Source: JBIIUJ01 sp044340025
GTDB lineage: Bacteria; Pseudomonadota; Alphaproteobacteria; Caulobacterales; Aquidulcibacteraceae
DNA length: 34,451 bases
Assembly: GCA_044340025.1 (NCBI GenBank)
Contig: JBIIUJ010000010.1
Location: 1-34,451, forward strand
Direction of reading: 5' to 3'
Below are positions 17,430 to 26,430 of this stretch, piece by piece (the stretch's first letter is position 1; each line of letters opens with the position of its first letter). A model generated the notes under the pieces. It was given only the letters and a program-made list of their open reading frames with translations. It was not told the origin of the DNA and made no database searches. Made by a program: the position numbers and the translations under genes.

Positions 17430-18104
17430 ATGAAAGTCCTGGTCATCGAAGATGATCCCGAGACGGCGGCCTATGTGAAGCGGGTGCTCGAGGAAGCCGG
17501 CCACAGCGCAGATCACGCCCCGGACGGCATCCTCGGCGCGGCGCTCGCTCAGGCCCATGTCTATGACGCGCTGATCGTGGACCGGATGTTGCCCGGCAAG
17601 GATGGGCTGATGGTGGTGTCTGATCTGCGCGCAAACGGGTTGAAGACCCCGGTGCTGTTTCTGTCGGCGCTGGCGGACGTGGACCACCGGGTGGAGGGAC
17701 TCCGTGCGGGCGGCGACGACTATCTCGCCAAACCCTATGCCGCGAGCGAGCTGATTGCGCGCGTGGAGGCTTTGGGCCGGCGCAATGGCGATGGCCCGGC
17801 CCCCGTGACCAAGCTGAAGGTCGGCGATCTCGAAATGGACCTTCTGGGCCGGCTGGTGACCCGTGCAGGCAAGAAACTGGATCTTCAGCCCCGCGAGTTT
17901 CGGCTGCTGGAATTCTTGATGCGCCACCAGGGCCAGGTCGTCACCCGAACCATGCTTCTCGAGCGGGTGTGGGACTATCACTTCGATCCGGGGACCAATG
18001 TGATCGATGTGCATGTCTCGCGGCTGCGCACCAAGATCGATCGCGACTTTCCCACGCCCATGCTTCACACGGTGCGCGGGGCCGGCTACCGCCTGGAGGC
18101 ATGA
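17430..18104 (+). CDS. OmpR-family response regulator (protease-linked two-component pair)
   Basis: A 224-residue regulator beginning at ATG 17430, four bases after degP. Receiver domain: E7, D8, D9, phosphoacceptor D51 (LIVDRMLPG) and K101 (LAKPY). The OmpR-type winged helix spans about 130-222 (LQPREFRLLEFLMRHQGQVVTRTMLLE, DVHVSRLRTKI, TVRGAGYRLEA). The sequence resembles CusR/QseB-like regulators that form pairs with HAMP-containing kinases. The stop overlaps the start of the next gene (ATGA), so regulator and kinase are translated together. Targets are not evident; degP and glnE, which flank it, are natural candidates by position only. Confidence 0.94.
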   Translation: MKVLVIEDDPETAAYVKRVLEEAGHSADHAPDGILGAALAQAHVYDALIVDRMLPGKDGLMVVSDLRANGLKTPVLFLSALADVDHRVEGLRAGGDDYLAKPYAASELIARVEALGRRNGDGPAPVTKLKVGDLEMDLLGRLVTRAGKKLDLQPREFRLLEFLMRHQGQVVTRTMLLERVWDYHFDPGTNVIDVHVSRLRTKIDRDFPTPMLHTVRGAGYRLEA

Positions 18105-19534
18105 ACCCGGCCGAAGCGCGCACGCTGTTTCGCACCACCAGCTTTCGGGTCGCCGTTGCGTTTGCGCTGTTCTTCGGCGGCGCGGCGGCCCTGCTGATGG
18201 CATGGCTGTATGTGGCGACGGTCGGACGGCTCGCCTCCGACACCGACGCCGCAGTCCGGCGCGAGCTCGCCAGCCTGATCGCTGTTCATGAGGAAGGCGG
18301 CGCCGCCGGCCTGAACGCGGCGGTGATCGAGCGGTCGGCCGGAGAAGAGGCTTGGCTCTATGTCCTTGTGCAGCCGAGCGGCGTGGCGCTGTCTGGCAAT
18401 CTTGACGCAGCGCCAGTCGATCTCTCCGCTGTGCGCCGGCCAAACCCGGACGCATCCCCGATCGTCGCGCAGGCGACGTTCGCCCGGTTCGAGTTCGAGC
18501 GCCCGGCGCCCCTGACCGGGGAACCTCAGCGCCGTTCCGCGCGCGGGCTCTTTCTGGCCTTCGGCGATGGCTATGGCGTCTTTGTCGGACGCGATCTTGG
18601 CGATGGCGCGCCGCTGGTCCAGGCCATCACCCAGGCGATCGGATTTGGGGCGGCTGGAACGATTGCGCTGGCGCTGATCGGCGGCCTTCTCGTCGCGCGC
18701 CAGGCTGCGCGCCGCGCCGATGAACTCTCCCAGACAGCCCGCGCCGTGATGGACGGCGATCTGCGAGAGCGGGCGCGCGTGCGCGGTCGGGGCGACGAGT
18801 TCGATCGCCTCGCCCAGGACCTCAACGCCATGCTCGACCGGATCGAGCGGCTGATGCAGGCGGCCCGCACCACCGGCGACAGCGTCGCCCACGACCTCCG
18901 TTCGCCGTTGGCCCGGCTGCGCACGCGCCTGGAAAGCGCGCTCTCCGCAGGCCCGCAGGCGCAGGAGGCGGCCCTGGGCGAGGCTGTCGAAGCCATCGAC
19001 GACATCATCGCCACCTTCAACGCGGTCTTGCGGCTATCCCGGCTGGAGAGCGGGCAGGGGGGGCGCTTCGCCCTCTGCGACGCCGGCGAGATCGCGCGCG
19101 AAATGGCGGAGCTGTTCGAGCCGGCCTTCGAGGACAAGGCCCTGGCCTTCGCCGCAGAAGTCTCTGACGGCCTGACCTTGAAGGCGGATCGGGCCCTGCT
19201 GCAACAGGCGCTGACCAACCTGCTCGACAACGCCATCAAGTATACGCCCGAGGGCGGCGGCGTGACGCTGCGCGCCCGGCGGATGCGCGCCGGCGCGGTG
19301 GAGCTTTCCGTCACCGACACCGGCCCTGGCATCCCGGAGGCCGATCGCGCCCGCGCGCTCGAACGCTTTGTGCGGCTTGATAGCGCGCGCACGGCCCAGG
19401 GGGCCGGTATCGGCCTCAGCCTGGCGGCGGCCGTCGCAGAGCTGCATGGCGGCCGGCTGGAACTCAGCGACGGCGCGGGCGATCCGCTGGCGCCAGGATT
19501 GCGCGCCGCCTTGATCCTGCCGGGGAAGACATGA
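18101..19534 (+). CDS. Membrane sensor histidine kinase with HAMP domain
   Basis: A 477-residue kinase. Membrane segment 1 lies at about residues 15-38 (VAVAFALFFGGAAALLMAWLYV) and segment 2 at about 180-205 (IGFGAAGTIALALIGGLLVA), enclosing a periplasmic sensor of about 145 residues. A HAMP linker follows (ADELSQTARAVMDGDLRERARVRG). The dimerisation helix has His264 in VAHDLRSPLARLR, the standard H box. ATPase motifs are NLLDNAIKYTP, DTGPGIP and GAGIGLSLA. It most likely phosphorylates the regulator encoded just before it. Its stop is shared with the start of glnE (ATGA), an unusual partner for a kinase gene. Confidence 0.93.
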   Translation: MNPAEARTLFRTTSFRVAVAFALFFGGAAALLMAWLYVATVGRLASDTDAAVRRELASLIAVHEEGGAAGLNAAVIERSAGEEAWLYVLVQPSGVALSGNLDAAPVDLSAVRRPNPDASPIVAQATFARFEFERPAPLTGEPQRRSARGLFLAFGDGYGVFVGRDLGDGAPLVQAITQAIGFGAAGTIALALIGGLLVARQAARRADELSQTARAVMDGDLRERARVRGRGDEFDRLAQDLNAMLDRIERLMQAARTTGDSVAHDLRSPLARLRTRLESALSAGPQAQEAALGEAVEAIDDIIATFNAVLRLSRLESGQGGRFALCDAGEIAREMAELFEPAFEDKALAFAAEVSDGLTLKADRALLQQALTNLLDNAIKYTPEGGGVTLRARRMRAGAVELSVTDTGPGIPEADRARALERFVRLDSARTAQGAGIGLSLAAAVAELHGGRLELSDGAGDPLAPGLRAALILPGKT

Positions 19535-22341
19535 AGATTGCGCCCGCCCTCCCGCCGCTTGCAGGGCTTGCGCCGGGCGTGATCGAAGCCGCGCTGGCGC
19601 CGGCGCCCTACCTCCAGCGCCTTGCCCGGCTGCGGCCGGATACGCTGCTCGCGATCACGCAGCACGGCCCGCAGGCCGTCGCCGATGCAGCCGCTGCGGC
19701 GGCTCGGGCCGTGACGACAGGCGATCTCCCAGCCGCCATGGCGGGCTTGCGCCGCGCCAAGCAGGATGTTCACCTCGCCCTCGCGCTGGGCGATCTTTCC
19801 GGCGTGCTGGATCTGGAGGCGGTAACCGGCGGTCTGAGCGCCTTTGCCGACGCCGCGCTTGCCTCCGCGCTCGCCTCGGCCGCCGCCGACATGCGCGCCC
19901 GGGGCAGGCTTCCTCCGCTTACGGACGATACGGCTGGCCCGGTCCCGGGCTTCTTCCTTGTGGCGATGGGAAAATACGGCGCGGGTGAACTCAATTATTC
20001 TTCCGATGTCGACATAACGGCTTTTTTCGACCGCGACCGGATCGATCCGGCATGGGAGGATCGCGCTGGGCGCGCCTTTGTCGAGCTTGTGCGGCTTGTC
20101 GCCCGTGTCTTTGAAGAAGTGACCGAGGATGGCTACGTCTTTCGTGTCGACCTCCGCCTGCGACCCGATCCGGGGTCGACGCAGCCTGCGGTGTCGGTTC
20201 AGGCGGGCGAGACCTATTACGAGTCCTTCGGGCAGAATTGGGAGCGGGCGGCGCTGATCAAGGCGCGGGTGGCGGCCGGGGACGCGGCTGCGGGCGTCGC
20301 TTTCCTCGAAAGCCTCACGCCGTTCATCTGGCGCAAGCATCTCGATTTCGCCGCCATCGCCGACATCCATTCGATCAAGCGCCAGATCCTCGCCCATGGC
20401 CGCCACACCGGACTGGATCAACCCGGATTCGATCTGAAGCTCGGCCGAGGCGGAATCCGGGATATCGAATTCTTCGCCCAGACCCAGCAATTGATCCTCG
20501 GCGGGCGCGACCCGAGCTTGCGTGCGCCGCGCACGCTTCAGGCCCTCGACGCGCTCGTCATCGCCGGACGGATCGGGCCGGGGACGCAAGCCTGTCTGGA
20601 CAGCGCCTATCGGTCGCTGCGCGCGCTGGAGCACCGCGCCCAGATGGCCAATGACGAGCAGACACACCGCGTTCCCGATGATCCAGGCTTGCGCGCCCGG
20701 CTGGCCGGGCTTGCCGGCTACGGCGACCTTGCGGGCTTTGATGCCGACCTCAGGGCCTTGCGCGCCAAGGTTCTGGCCGAGGGCGAGGCCCTTTTTCCGG
20801 ATGCAGAGCCGCTGGCAGGGCCGGAGGGCAGTCTGGTGTTCACCGGGGTGGAGGATGATCCAGAGACCCTCAGGACGCTCGCCGGGCTCGGCTACAACGA
20901 GCCCTCCGAGGTCGCAGAGACCGTGCGCGGCTGGCATCATGGCCGCGTGCGCGCCACGCGCAGCCCCCGCGCGCGCGAACTGCTGACCGCGCTCATCCCG
21001 CAGCTCCTGCAGACCATCGCCAAGACGGGGGAGGCCGACCTCACCTTCGCCCGGTTCCGCGATTTCTTCGCCGGCCTGAGCGCGGGCGTTCAGCTTCTCT
21101 CGCTTTTTCAGGCCGAGCCGAGGCTGCTGCAGGCGATCGTCCGGGCTTTCGGTCTGGCCCCGCGGCTTGCAGCCGCGCTTGCGCGTCAGCCAGCCGTCCT
21201 CGACGCCTTGATCGACCCACGGTTTCTGGCGCCTGTCTGCGCCGATCCGCCGGACGCCTTCGACAAGGCGATGGCTGCCGCCGTCGCTGCAGCGGGCGGC
21301 TTTGAGCAGGCTTTGGATCTGGCGCGACGCGCCCATCGCGAATTGGCCTTCCGGATCGGGTTCCAGGCGCTCGACGATCTGATCGCGCCGGCGGACGCTC
21401 AGCGCGCCTTCACGGCTCTGGCCGATGCGAGCGTGCGCGCGCTTCTGCCTGCCGCGATCGCCGAGGTGGAGCGTCTGCATGGTGCGTTGCCGGGCGCTGT
21501 GGCGGTGGCGGCCTGGGGCAAGCATGGCGGGGGCGAACTCGCGGTCGGGTCCGACCTGGATCTCATGCTTCTCTATGATCCGAGTTCGGATGAAAGCGTC
21601 GGGCCTCGCGCGCTGCCCGCGGAAACCTTCTTCGCCAAGGTGGCTCAGCGGCTGGTCACTGCGCTGTCAGCGCCCACTGCGGAAGGCGCGCTCTATGAGG
21701 TGGACCTCCAGTTGCGCCCCTCGGGCAAGGCTGGCCCCATAGCCGTGCGGATCGGGGCGTTCGAGCGCTATTATGGCGACGAAGCCTGGACCTGGGAGCT
21801 CCTGGCGCTCACCCGATTGCGCCCTGTGGCGGGCGACGCCGCCCTTTGCGAGCGTGTGGAGGCGGCGCGCGCCTCCGCCCTCGCGCGCCCGCGCGACAGC
21901 GCCAAACTGCGCGCCGATGCGGCCGACATGCGCGCCCGAATGCGCCGGGAGAGGCCTGGCGGCGGGCTGTGGGAACTGAAGCTCTCTTCTGGAGGACTGG
22001 TGGATCTCGAATTTGCTGTCCAGACATTGTGCCTCCTGCACGCGCCCGGCGCCATTGCTCAAGGGACGCAGGCGCAGATCGCAACGCTGGCGGCTGCAGG
22101 AGCGCTTGCCAGCGAAATAGCAGCCCGCCTTTCACGGGCGGCGGGCCTTCTCTTGAGCCTGCGCCAGCTCGTCGATCTTTCCGTTTCGGGCGTCTTTGAT
22201 CCCGCTACGGCGTCTCAGGCGTTGAGGGCGCGTATTGCGGCGGCGGCTGAGGAGCCGACCATCGAGGCCGCAGCCGAACGCCTCGCCCTCGCCAAGGCCG
22301 AAATCGCACAGGTCTGCGCTTTCGCGCTGTCCGTTGGCTGA
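19531..22341 (+). CDS. glnE: Bifunctional glutamine synthetase adenylyltransferase/deadenylase GlnE
   Basis: A 936-residue two-headed nucleotidyltransferase, close to the usual 940-1000. The N-terminal half carries GKYGAGELNYSSDVDI with metal-binding Asp159 and Asp161 (deadenylation half). The C-terminal half carries GKHGGGELAVGSDLDL with Asp675 and Asp677 (adenylylation half). Each is followed by a helical GlnD-UTase-like domain, the first with ESFGQNWERAALIKAR. GlnE adds AMP to, or removes it from, glutamine synthetase according to nitrogen status signalled by PII proteins. The ATG lies within an ATGA overlap with the kinase stop. The next gene is convergent, 32 bases away; I see no clear terminator between them. 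Confidence 0.96.
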   Translation: MKIAPALPPLAGLAPGVIEAALAPAPYLQRLARLRPDTLLAITQHGPQAVADAAAAAARAVTTGDLPAAMAGLRRAKQDVHLALALGDLSGVLDLEAVTGGLSAFADAALASALASAAADMRARGRLPPLTDDTAGPVPGFFLVAMGKYGAGELNYSSDVDITAFFDRDRIDPAWEDRAGRAFVELVRLVARVFEEVTEDGYVFRVDLRLRPDPGSTQPAVSVQAGETYYESFGQNWERAALIKARVAAGDAAAGVAFLESLTPFIWRKHLDFAAIADIHSIKRQILAHGRHTGLDQPGFDLKLGRGGIRDIEFFAQTQQLILGGRDPSLRAPRTLQALDALVIAGRIGPGTQACLDSAYRSLRALEHRAQMANDEQTHRVPDDPGLRARLAGLAGYGDLAGFDADLRALRAKVLAEGEALFPDAEPLAGPEGSLVFTGVEDDPETLRTLAGLGYNEPSEVAETVRGWHHGRVRATRSPRARELLTALIPQLLQTIAKTGEADLTFARFRDFFAGLSAGVQLLSLFQAEPRLLQAIVRAFGLAPRLAAALARQPAVLDALIDPRFLAPVCADPPDAFDKAMAAAVAAAGGFEQALDLARRAHRELAFRIGFQALDDLIAPADAQRAFTALADASVRALLPAAIAEVERLHGALPGAVAVAAWGKHGGGELAVGSDLDLMLLYDPSSDESVGPRALPAETFFAKVAQRLVTALSAPTAEGALYEVDLQLRPSGKAGPIAVRIGAFERYYGDEAWTWELLALTRLRPVAGDAALCERVEAARASALARPRDSAKLRADAADMRARMRRERPGGGLWELKLSSGGLVDLEFAVQTLCLLHAPGAIAQGTQAQIATLAAAGALASEIAARLSRAAGLLLSLRQLVDLSVSGVFDPATASQALRARIAAAAEEPTIEAAAERLALAKAEIAQVCAFALSVG

Positions 22342-22373
22342 GGCCTTCGCCGAGGGCGCTGGAGGCCCTGGAC

Positions 22374-23255
22374 CTACACGCCGTTGATCTGGAAATGGTG
22401 GAGGCAATGCCGCCAGGCGTTTTCCGCTGCGGTCGCAAGAAAGGCGGGGCGATAATCGGCATGGAAGCCATGCTGCGCACCGGGATAGATCAGGATCTGC
22501 GAGCGTGTCTCCCCCGCCCGCGCCAGGGAGGCGCGCATCGCCTCGACATCCGAGAGCGGAATGCCGGAATCATTCTCCGCATACAGACCAAGCACAGGCG
22601 CCTTCAGCGCGCCGGCGACATCCACGGGCCAGGCGCGCTCCTCGGCGCCGAGGAAAGCGTCGCGCGCCGGCCGCGCCAGGCGCCCATACCACGCCACGCC
22701 CGCCTTGAAGGCGCTGGAATGCGCCGCCGCCATCCATGTCACAGCCCCGCCCCAACAAAAGCCGGTGATTGCAAGGCGCCGGCGCGCCACGAAGGGTTGC
22801 TTGGAGAGCCAATCGACGGTCGCGTCGGTATCGGCCATCACCTGGGCGTTCGTCGCCTTGGCGACGACGGAGCGGATGGCGGCGAAGTCTGTCATCTGGG
22901 CCGGGTCGCCATCGCGCACGAAATAGGCCGGTGCGATCGCGACATAGCCAAGCTTGGCAAACCGCCGGCAGACGTCCTGGATGTAAGCGTGAAGGCCGAA
23001 GATCTCGGATACGACCACCACGGCGGGATGCCGGCCGGCCTTTGCGGGGCGCGCCACATACGCGGGCAGCTCAAAGCCCGGCGTGCTGTAGGAGACCTCG
23101 CCCGTGATGAGACCTTCCGCGTCGGTGGTGATGGCTGACGCCATCGCCGGCCCGGCAGCGGCGCGATAGCCGGCGAAAAGCGGCGTCAACGCAAGGGTCC
23201 GGCGCGAAAGAACGAGCGGTCGGGGCCCATCCGGGCTTGGGAGATCGAGCGGCAT
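22374..23255 (-). CDS. Dienelactone hydrolase family alpha/beta hydrolase
   Basis: A 293-residue protein. The catalytic triad is Cys167 in ITGFCWGG, Asp229 in YAENDSGIP and His262 in GAQHGFHADYRP; Glu84 in VSEIFGLHAY is the conserved partner of the nucleophilic cysteine. This arrangement is that of carboxymethylenebutenolidase-like enzymes, which open lactones or hydrolyse esters. Many chromosomal members act on unknown substrates, and nothing nearby suggests aromatic degradation. The first 45 residues form an extension with RRTLALTPLFAGY, which might be a weak export or membrane signal. It is the last gene of a minus-strand group and converges on glnE. Confidence 0.9.
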   Translation of the reverse strand: MPLDLPSPDGPRPLVLSRRTLALTPLFAGYRAAAGPAMASAITTDAEGLITGEVSYSTPGFELPAYVARPAKAGRHPAVVVVSEIFGLHAYIQDVCRRFAKLGYVAIAPAYFVRDGDPAQMTDFAAIRSVVAKATNAQVMADTDATVDWLSKQPFVARRRLAITGFCWGGAVTWMAAAHSSAFKAGVAWYGRLARPARDAFLGAEERAWPVDVAGALKAPVLGLYAENDSGIPLSDVEAMRASLARAGETRSQILIYPGAQHGFHADYRPAFLATAAENAWRHCLHHFQINGV

Positions 23256-23279
23256 CGGACAATCCTAGCCGCCCCGCCG

Positions 23280-23888
23280 TCAGGGGCAATCGGGCGGCGT
23301 TGCAGGCAGGCTGGCAGACTTCGGGTCCAGAGCCGCCATGCACAGCGCCCCCACCCGATCGGTGAATGCCAGCGCATCCGCCAGACTGAACGCTGTCGTA
23401 TCAAGGGTCTTGCAGCGGGCGGCGGCGGCGCGCGCCTGCATCAGGGCGGCTGCAAGGGCGGCCCGCCGGGCGCCTGAGGTCACGCCTGTATCCAGCCTGG
23501 CGGCTGCTCCGGCAAGCAAACCGGCCATTGCATGCAGGCTGCGCGCATCTCTGGCGCGCGCGCCCGCTGCGCTGGCGGCAAGTCCTGCGAGGTCCGCGCC
23601 AAGCTGAACGGCGTCGTTTCTGCGCTCCTGGGCGTGCGCTGCGCGGGTGCAGGCCTGATCGGCTGCAAGCAAGCCTGCGTCCACCGCAAGGTTGCGCGCA
23701 CGGGTTGCGGCGGCGGGGTCCTGGGCGGCGAGCCGGGCATGGATCGCAAGAAGATCGGTCTGAGCGGCGCCTTCCGGTGAGGAAAGGAGCCGGGAGAGCG
23801 CTCGCTCGGGCGCCGAAGCCGGCGGCGGTGACGGCGCGCTGGCGCACGCCGCCACAAAAAGAAGCCCCAATCCTGCCGCCTGCCGCAT
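23280..23888 (-). CDS. Small Ala-rich predicted lipoprotein of unknown function
   Basis: A 202-residue protein if started at the inner ATG (complement of 23886-23888), which places the signal peptide directly at the N-terminus; an ATG six codons upstream also exists. The leader MRQAAGLGLLFVAAC has a lipobox (VAAC) with Cys15, predicting attachment to a membrane. A Pro/Ser linker follows, then an Ala-rich helical body with three further cysteines (DQACTRAAH, AARCKTLDT, ALCMAALDP) and one near the C-terminus. I do not recognise the family. It lies 24 bases upstream of the hydrolase gene and 39 bases downstream of alkB on the same strand. Confidence 0.6.
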   Translation of the reverse strand: MRQAAGLGLLFVAACASAPSPPPASAPERALSRLLSSPEGAAQTDLLAIHARLAAQDPAAATRARNLAVDAGLLAADQACTRAAHAQERRNDAVQLGADLAGLAASAAGARARDARSLHAMAGLLAGAAARLDTGVTSGARRAALAAALMQARAAAARCKTLDTTAFSLADALAFTDRVGALCMAALDPKSASLPATPPDCP

Positions 23889-23927
23889 CGCCGCCTCCGT
23901 GCGCATTTGCGCCCCGAGGTTCGCAGG

Positions 23928-24551
23928 TCAGACAGTTCGGTCGGATAGCGTGACGCGCCGCAGCGTCAGATTGAGCCGTCCGCCCCCCTCCAGCAGGGTG
24001 GAGGAGCCGGCGCGCACCCGGTCTATCCCGTGGAAACAATGACGCGCCTGCCCGGCCAGCACCGCCACATCGCCGGATCGCAGCCAGACGCTCCTGGTGG
24101 GGTCGCGCCGGGCTGGGCCGCCGATCCGGAAGAGGGCCTCGTCGCCAAGGCTGACCGATAGCACCGGCGCATCGCGTGCCTCCTCGTCAGCGTCGACGTG
24201 AAGCCCCATGCGCGCGCCGTCGCGATAGAGGTTCACAAGGCAGGCTTCCGGCGGCGCGGGATAGGCGGTGAGCTTGTTCCACACCGCGATCAGATCGGCC
24301 GGGATCGCCGGCCACCGCGCGCCCGTGACAGGGTGGGCGCTCTGATAGCGATAACCGTGCGCATCGCTCACCCAGCCGAGGGCGCCAAGATTGGTCATGC
24401 GCACGCTGAAGGCTTTGCCCGTGCCGGGCATGACCGGCGTGAAGAACGGCGCCTGGGCTACAAGCGGGCGCAGCGCCTTCACCAGCGCTTCCTGGGCGGC
24501 GCGGTCCAGCAGTCCGGGGTGAAGGGCGAAACCGGGTGGCATCGCCCTCAT
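23928..24551 (-). CDS. alkB: Alpha-ketoglutarate-dependent dioxygenase AlkB (DNA/RNA alkylation repair)
   Basis: A 207-residue protein with the complete Fe(II)/2-oxoglutarate site: His118 and Asp120 in GLHVDADE, His174 in CFHGIDR, and Arg192 and Arg198 in GGRLNLTLRRV. The spacing between the two iron histidines (56 residues) equals that of E. coli AlkB. The substrate-side motif LVNLYRDGARMG and the lid segment MTNLGALGWVSD are also present. It removes 1-methyladenine and 3-methylcytosine by oxidative demethylation. Start is ATG at 24551, with another at 24542. No Ada gene lies alongside, so any adaptive-response control is not visible here. Confidence 0.95.
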   Translation of the reverse strand: MRAMPPGFALHPGLLDRAAQEALVKALRPLVAQAPFFTPVMPGTGKAFSVRMTNLGALGWVSDAHGYRYQSAHPVTGARWPAIPADLIAVWNKLTAYPAPPEACLVNLYRDGARMGLHVDADEEARDAPVLSVSLGDEALFRIGGPARRDPTRSVWLRSGDVAVLAGQARHCFHGIDRVRAGSSTLLEGGGRLNLTLRRVTLSDRTV

Positions 24552-24584
24552 TCTACCGCCTGAGGCGCCGTCGCATATCCTGGC

Positions 24585-25523
24585 CTAGAGGCTTGCCCCG
24601 CTTGCGCCGCCGTTGAGCTGGCCGGGAATATGGGTCTCGTGGTTGGCGAGATACCAGTCGGCGATCTCGGCGCGCGTCGCGAACCAGACGCCTGGCAGCG
24701 TCTTGGCGTAGGCGAGGAATTCGCGGAGCGCCCGGACGCGATAAGCCCGACCCGAGACGTGTGGATGCAGCCCGACGTTCATGATCCGGGCATGCCTGGC
24801 GCCCTCCTCATGCAGCACCGTCAGCTCCTCCTTCAGGATGTCGCGGAACTCGTCGGTGGTGTGATTGCGCCGGGTGAGGATGGTGAAGTCGTTGATCTCG
24901 TTGGAATAGGGCGTGGAGACGATTGGCCCGTGCCTGGTGCGGATCAGATAGGGCTGATCGTCGTTCATCAGGTCGCAATAGAAGGACAGGCCCGCCTCGG
25001 CGAGGATGTCGGGCGTCTCCAGCGTGCCGCGCAGGCTGGAGGAGAGCCAGCCGCGCGGGCGCCGGCCGACGAACTTCTCATATTCCTCGATCGAGCGCAG
25101 GATGATCGCGCGCGCCTTCTCCGGCTCGTGGGCGAACTCGGCCAGAAGCTCGCCCTGCTCCCAATTGTGGGCGAGCAGCTCCCAGCCGCGCTCAAGGATG
25201 GCGTCGGTCATCGCCTTGCGCCGATGGAACGTGAGCGCGTTGGTGGTGCACGAGGCCTTCACCCCCATCTCGTCGAACAGATCGATCAGCCGCCATATGC
25301 CGACGCGCTGACCATACTCGCGCCAGGTGTAGTTGGGATAATCCGCCACGTTGCCGGGCAGGATGTCGGGCAGGATCGGCGGGCCGCCGGCGTAATAGGG
25401 CTTGGTCGTGTCCTTCACGAGATCCCAGGTCTCGAGGTTGAAAGTGAGGATCAGCGCGACGCGCTTGCCGCCTGGCCACTGGATCGGGTTGCGTTGCGGC
25501 AGCGGCGTGTAGCCATATTCCAT
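24585..25523 (-). CDS. Polysaccharide deacetylase family protein, PuuE/allantoinase-like
   Basis: A 312-residue NodB-fold protein. It shows the allantoinase-like pattern of this subfamily: PGNVADYPNYTWREYGQRVGIWRLIDLFDE, then GVKASCTTNAL, ERGWELLAHNWEQG, GRRPRGWLSSSL, DLMNDDQPYLI, PYSNEINDF and the C-terminal VWFATRAEIADWY. The usual NodB metal-binding Asp pair is replaced by an LETWD sequence (Glu31), which is common in PuuE-like members, so metal chemistry may differ from chitin deacetylases. Members act on allantoin or similar small amides; no purine catabolic genes lie nearby, so the substrate is open. It is transcribed away from the next gene, leaving a 155-base divergent region. Confidence 0.85.
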   Translation of the reverse strand: MEYGYTPLPQRNPIQWPGGKRVALILTFNLETWDLVKDTTKPYYAGGPPILPDILPGNVADYPNYTWREYGQRVGIWRLIDLFDEMGVKASCTTNALTFHRRKAMTDAILERGWELLAHNWEQGELLAEFAHEPEKARAIILRSIEEYEKFVGRRPRGWLSSSLRGTLETPDILAEAGLSFYCDLMNDDQPYLIRTRHGPIVSTPYSNEINDFTILTRRNHTTDEFRDILKEELTVLHEEGARHARIMNVGLHPHVSGRAYRVRALREFLAYAKTLPGVWFATRAEIADWYLANHETHIPGQLNGGASGASL

Positions 25524-25678
25524 GAGACGAGATCCTTTGAACCGAACGGACCGATAGGCGCTCGCGCCCGCCGCTCCCAGCGCGCCCGCGCCGATGACCG
25601 CTCCTTGAACCTGTCTGCTCCGACAGGGCGACGCGGAGCCACAGGGCGGCTGAAGGACAGCCCCGTCACCGTGGCGCC

Positions 25679-26335
25679 ATGCGCGCCTTTCCGGCCTTGG
25701 CCCTCTTTCTGATTTTTCCCTGTCAGGCGGCGGCGCAGGGCGCGTGGTTTGCCGGCGTCTCCATGGGCGCGACCGACGGTTCGGGGTATGCGGGCGCGAT
25801 GGGGGAGGGGCGCTGGGCGGGCAAGGCGCTGCTCTCGGCCGGGCGCTATCGCTATGAAAGCGGCCTCGCCGAGATCGAGGGTCGCGAACAGGGGCTCCAG
25901 CTGCTCGCCATGCGCCGCGCCTCCGGGGCTGGCGGCTGGGCGAATGCTGGCGTGGGGCTGCGCCTGCTCGACACCGAGCTGTCCCGGCCCGATCCTGGCA
26001 ACGCCAAGGCGGGGACGCGGCTTGATCTCCTGCTTCAGGCTGATGGCGGCTGGCGCATGCGGGGCCATGAGGCGCAGGTCTGGGCGGCGGCCTCTCCTAC
26101 GGCGCGCGACGCCTCGGCCCTCTTCAGGGTGCTGCGCGGCCCGCCTCAGGCGCGGCTGCGCTTCGGGCTCGAACTGGCCGGCGCCGGCGACCCCAGCTAC
26201 GCCCGCGCCCAGGTGGGCCTTGTGACGGCCTACAGGCTGGGCGAACGCGCCACTTTTCTGTTTTCCGCCGGTGCGCAGGCGCAGGATGGCGAAGGCTCCG
26301 CCTATGCCGGGATCAGCGTTTCCGGGGCGCGATAG
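25679..26335 (+). CDS. Exported beta-rich protein, possibly BcsS-like outer-membrane protein
   Basis: A 218-residue protein with a signal peptide (residues 1-19, cleavage after AAA-Q or AQG). The mature part is made of alternating short strands with aromatic girdle-like residues (GAWFAGVSMGATDGSGYAGAMGEGRW, LSAGRYRYESG, ATFLFSAGAQAQDGEG, YAGISVSGAR at the end), which suggests a small outer-membrane barrel. The N-terminal GVSxG segment reminds me of the cellulose-biosynthesis-associated BcsS family, but there are no cellulose genes in the window, so that link is tentative. It is divergent from the deacetylase gene; a carbohydrate theme shared by the two is only a guess. Confidence 0.6.
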   Translation: MRAFPALALFLIFPCQAAAQGAWFAGVSMGATDGSGYAGAMGEGRWAGKALLSAGRYRYESGLAEIEGREQGLQLLAMRRASGAGGWANAGVGLRLLDTELSRPDPGNAKAGTRLDLLLQADGGWRMRGHEAQVWAAASPTARDASALFRVLRGPPQARLRFGLELAGAGDPSYARAQVGLVTAYRLGERATFLFSAGAQAQDGEGSAYAGISVSGAR

Positions 26336-26430
26336 GGCGCTGGTCTGGACACGATCAAGGATAGATCGCTTTGAGCCCTTGCTCGCGCCGTGTCACCGGC
26401 GGAGGGTGAGTTGCCGACGCGGAGCCTAGC

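Noticed and set aside
18571..21525. 984-residue open frame on the minus strand across the kinase and glnE genes
   Set aside because: It is a stop-poor shadow of GC-rich coding on +, with Arg/Ala/Gly-rich low-complexity content and no motif; GlnE and kinase motifs on + are complete.
22342..22373. Possible terminator between convergent glnE and the hydrolase gene
   Set aside because: No stable stem with a T tract can be formed in these 32 bases.
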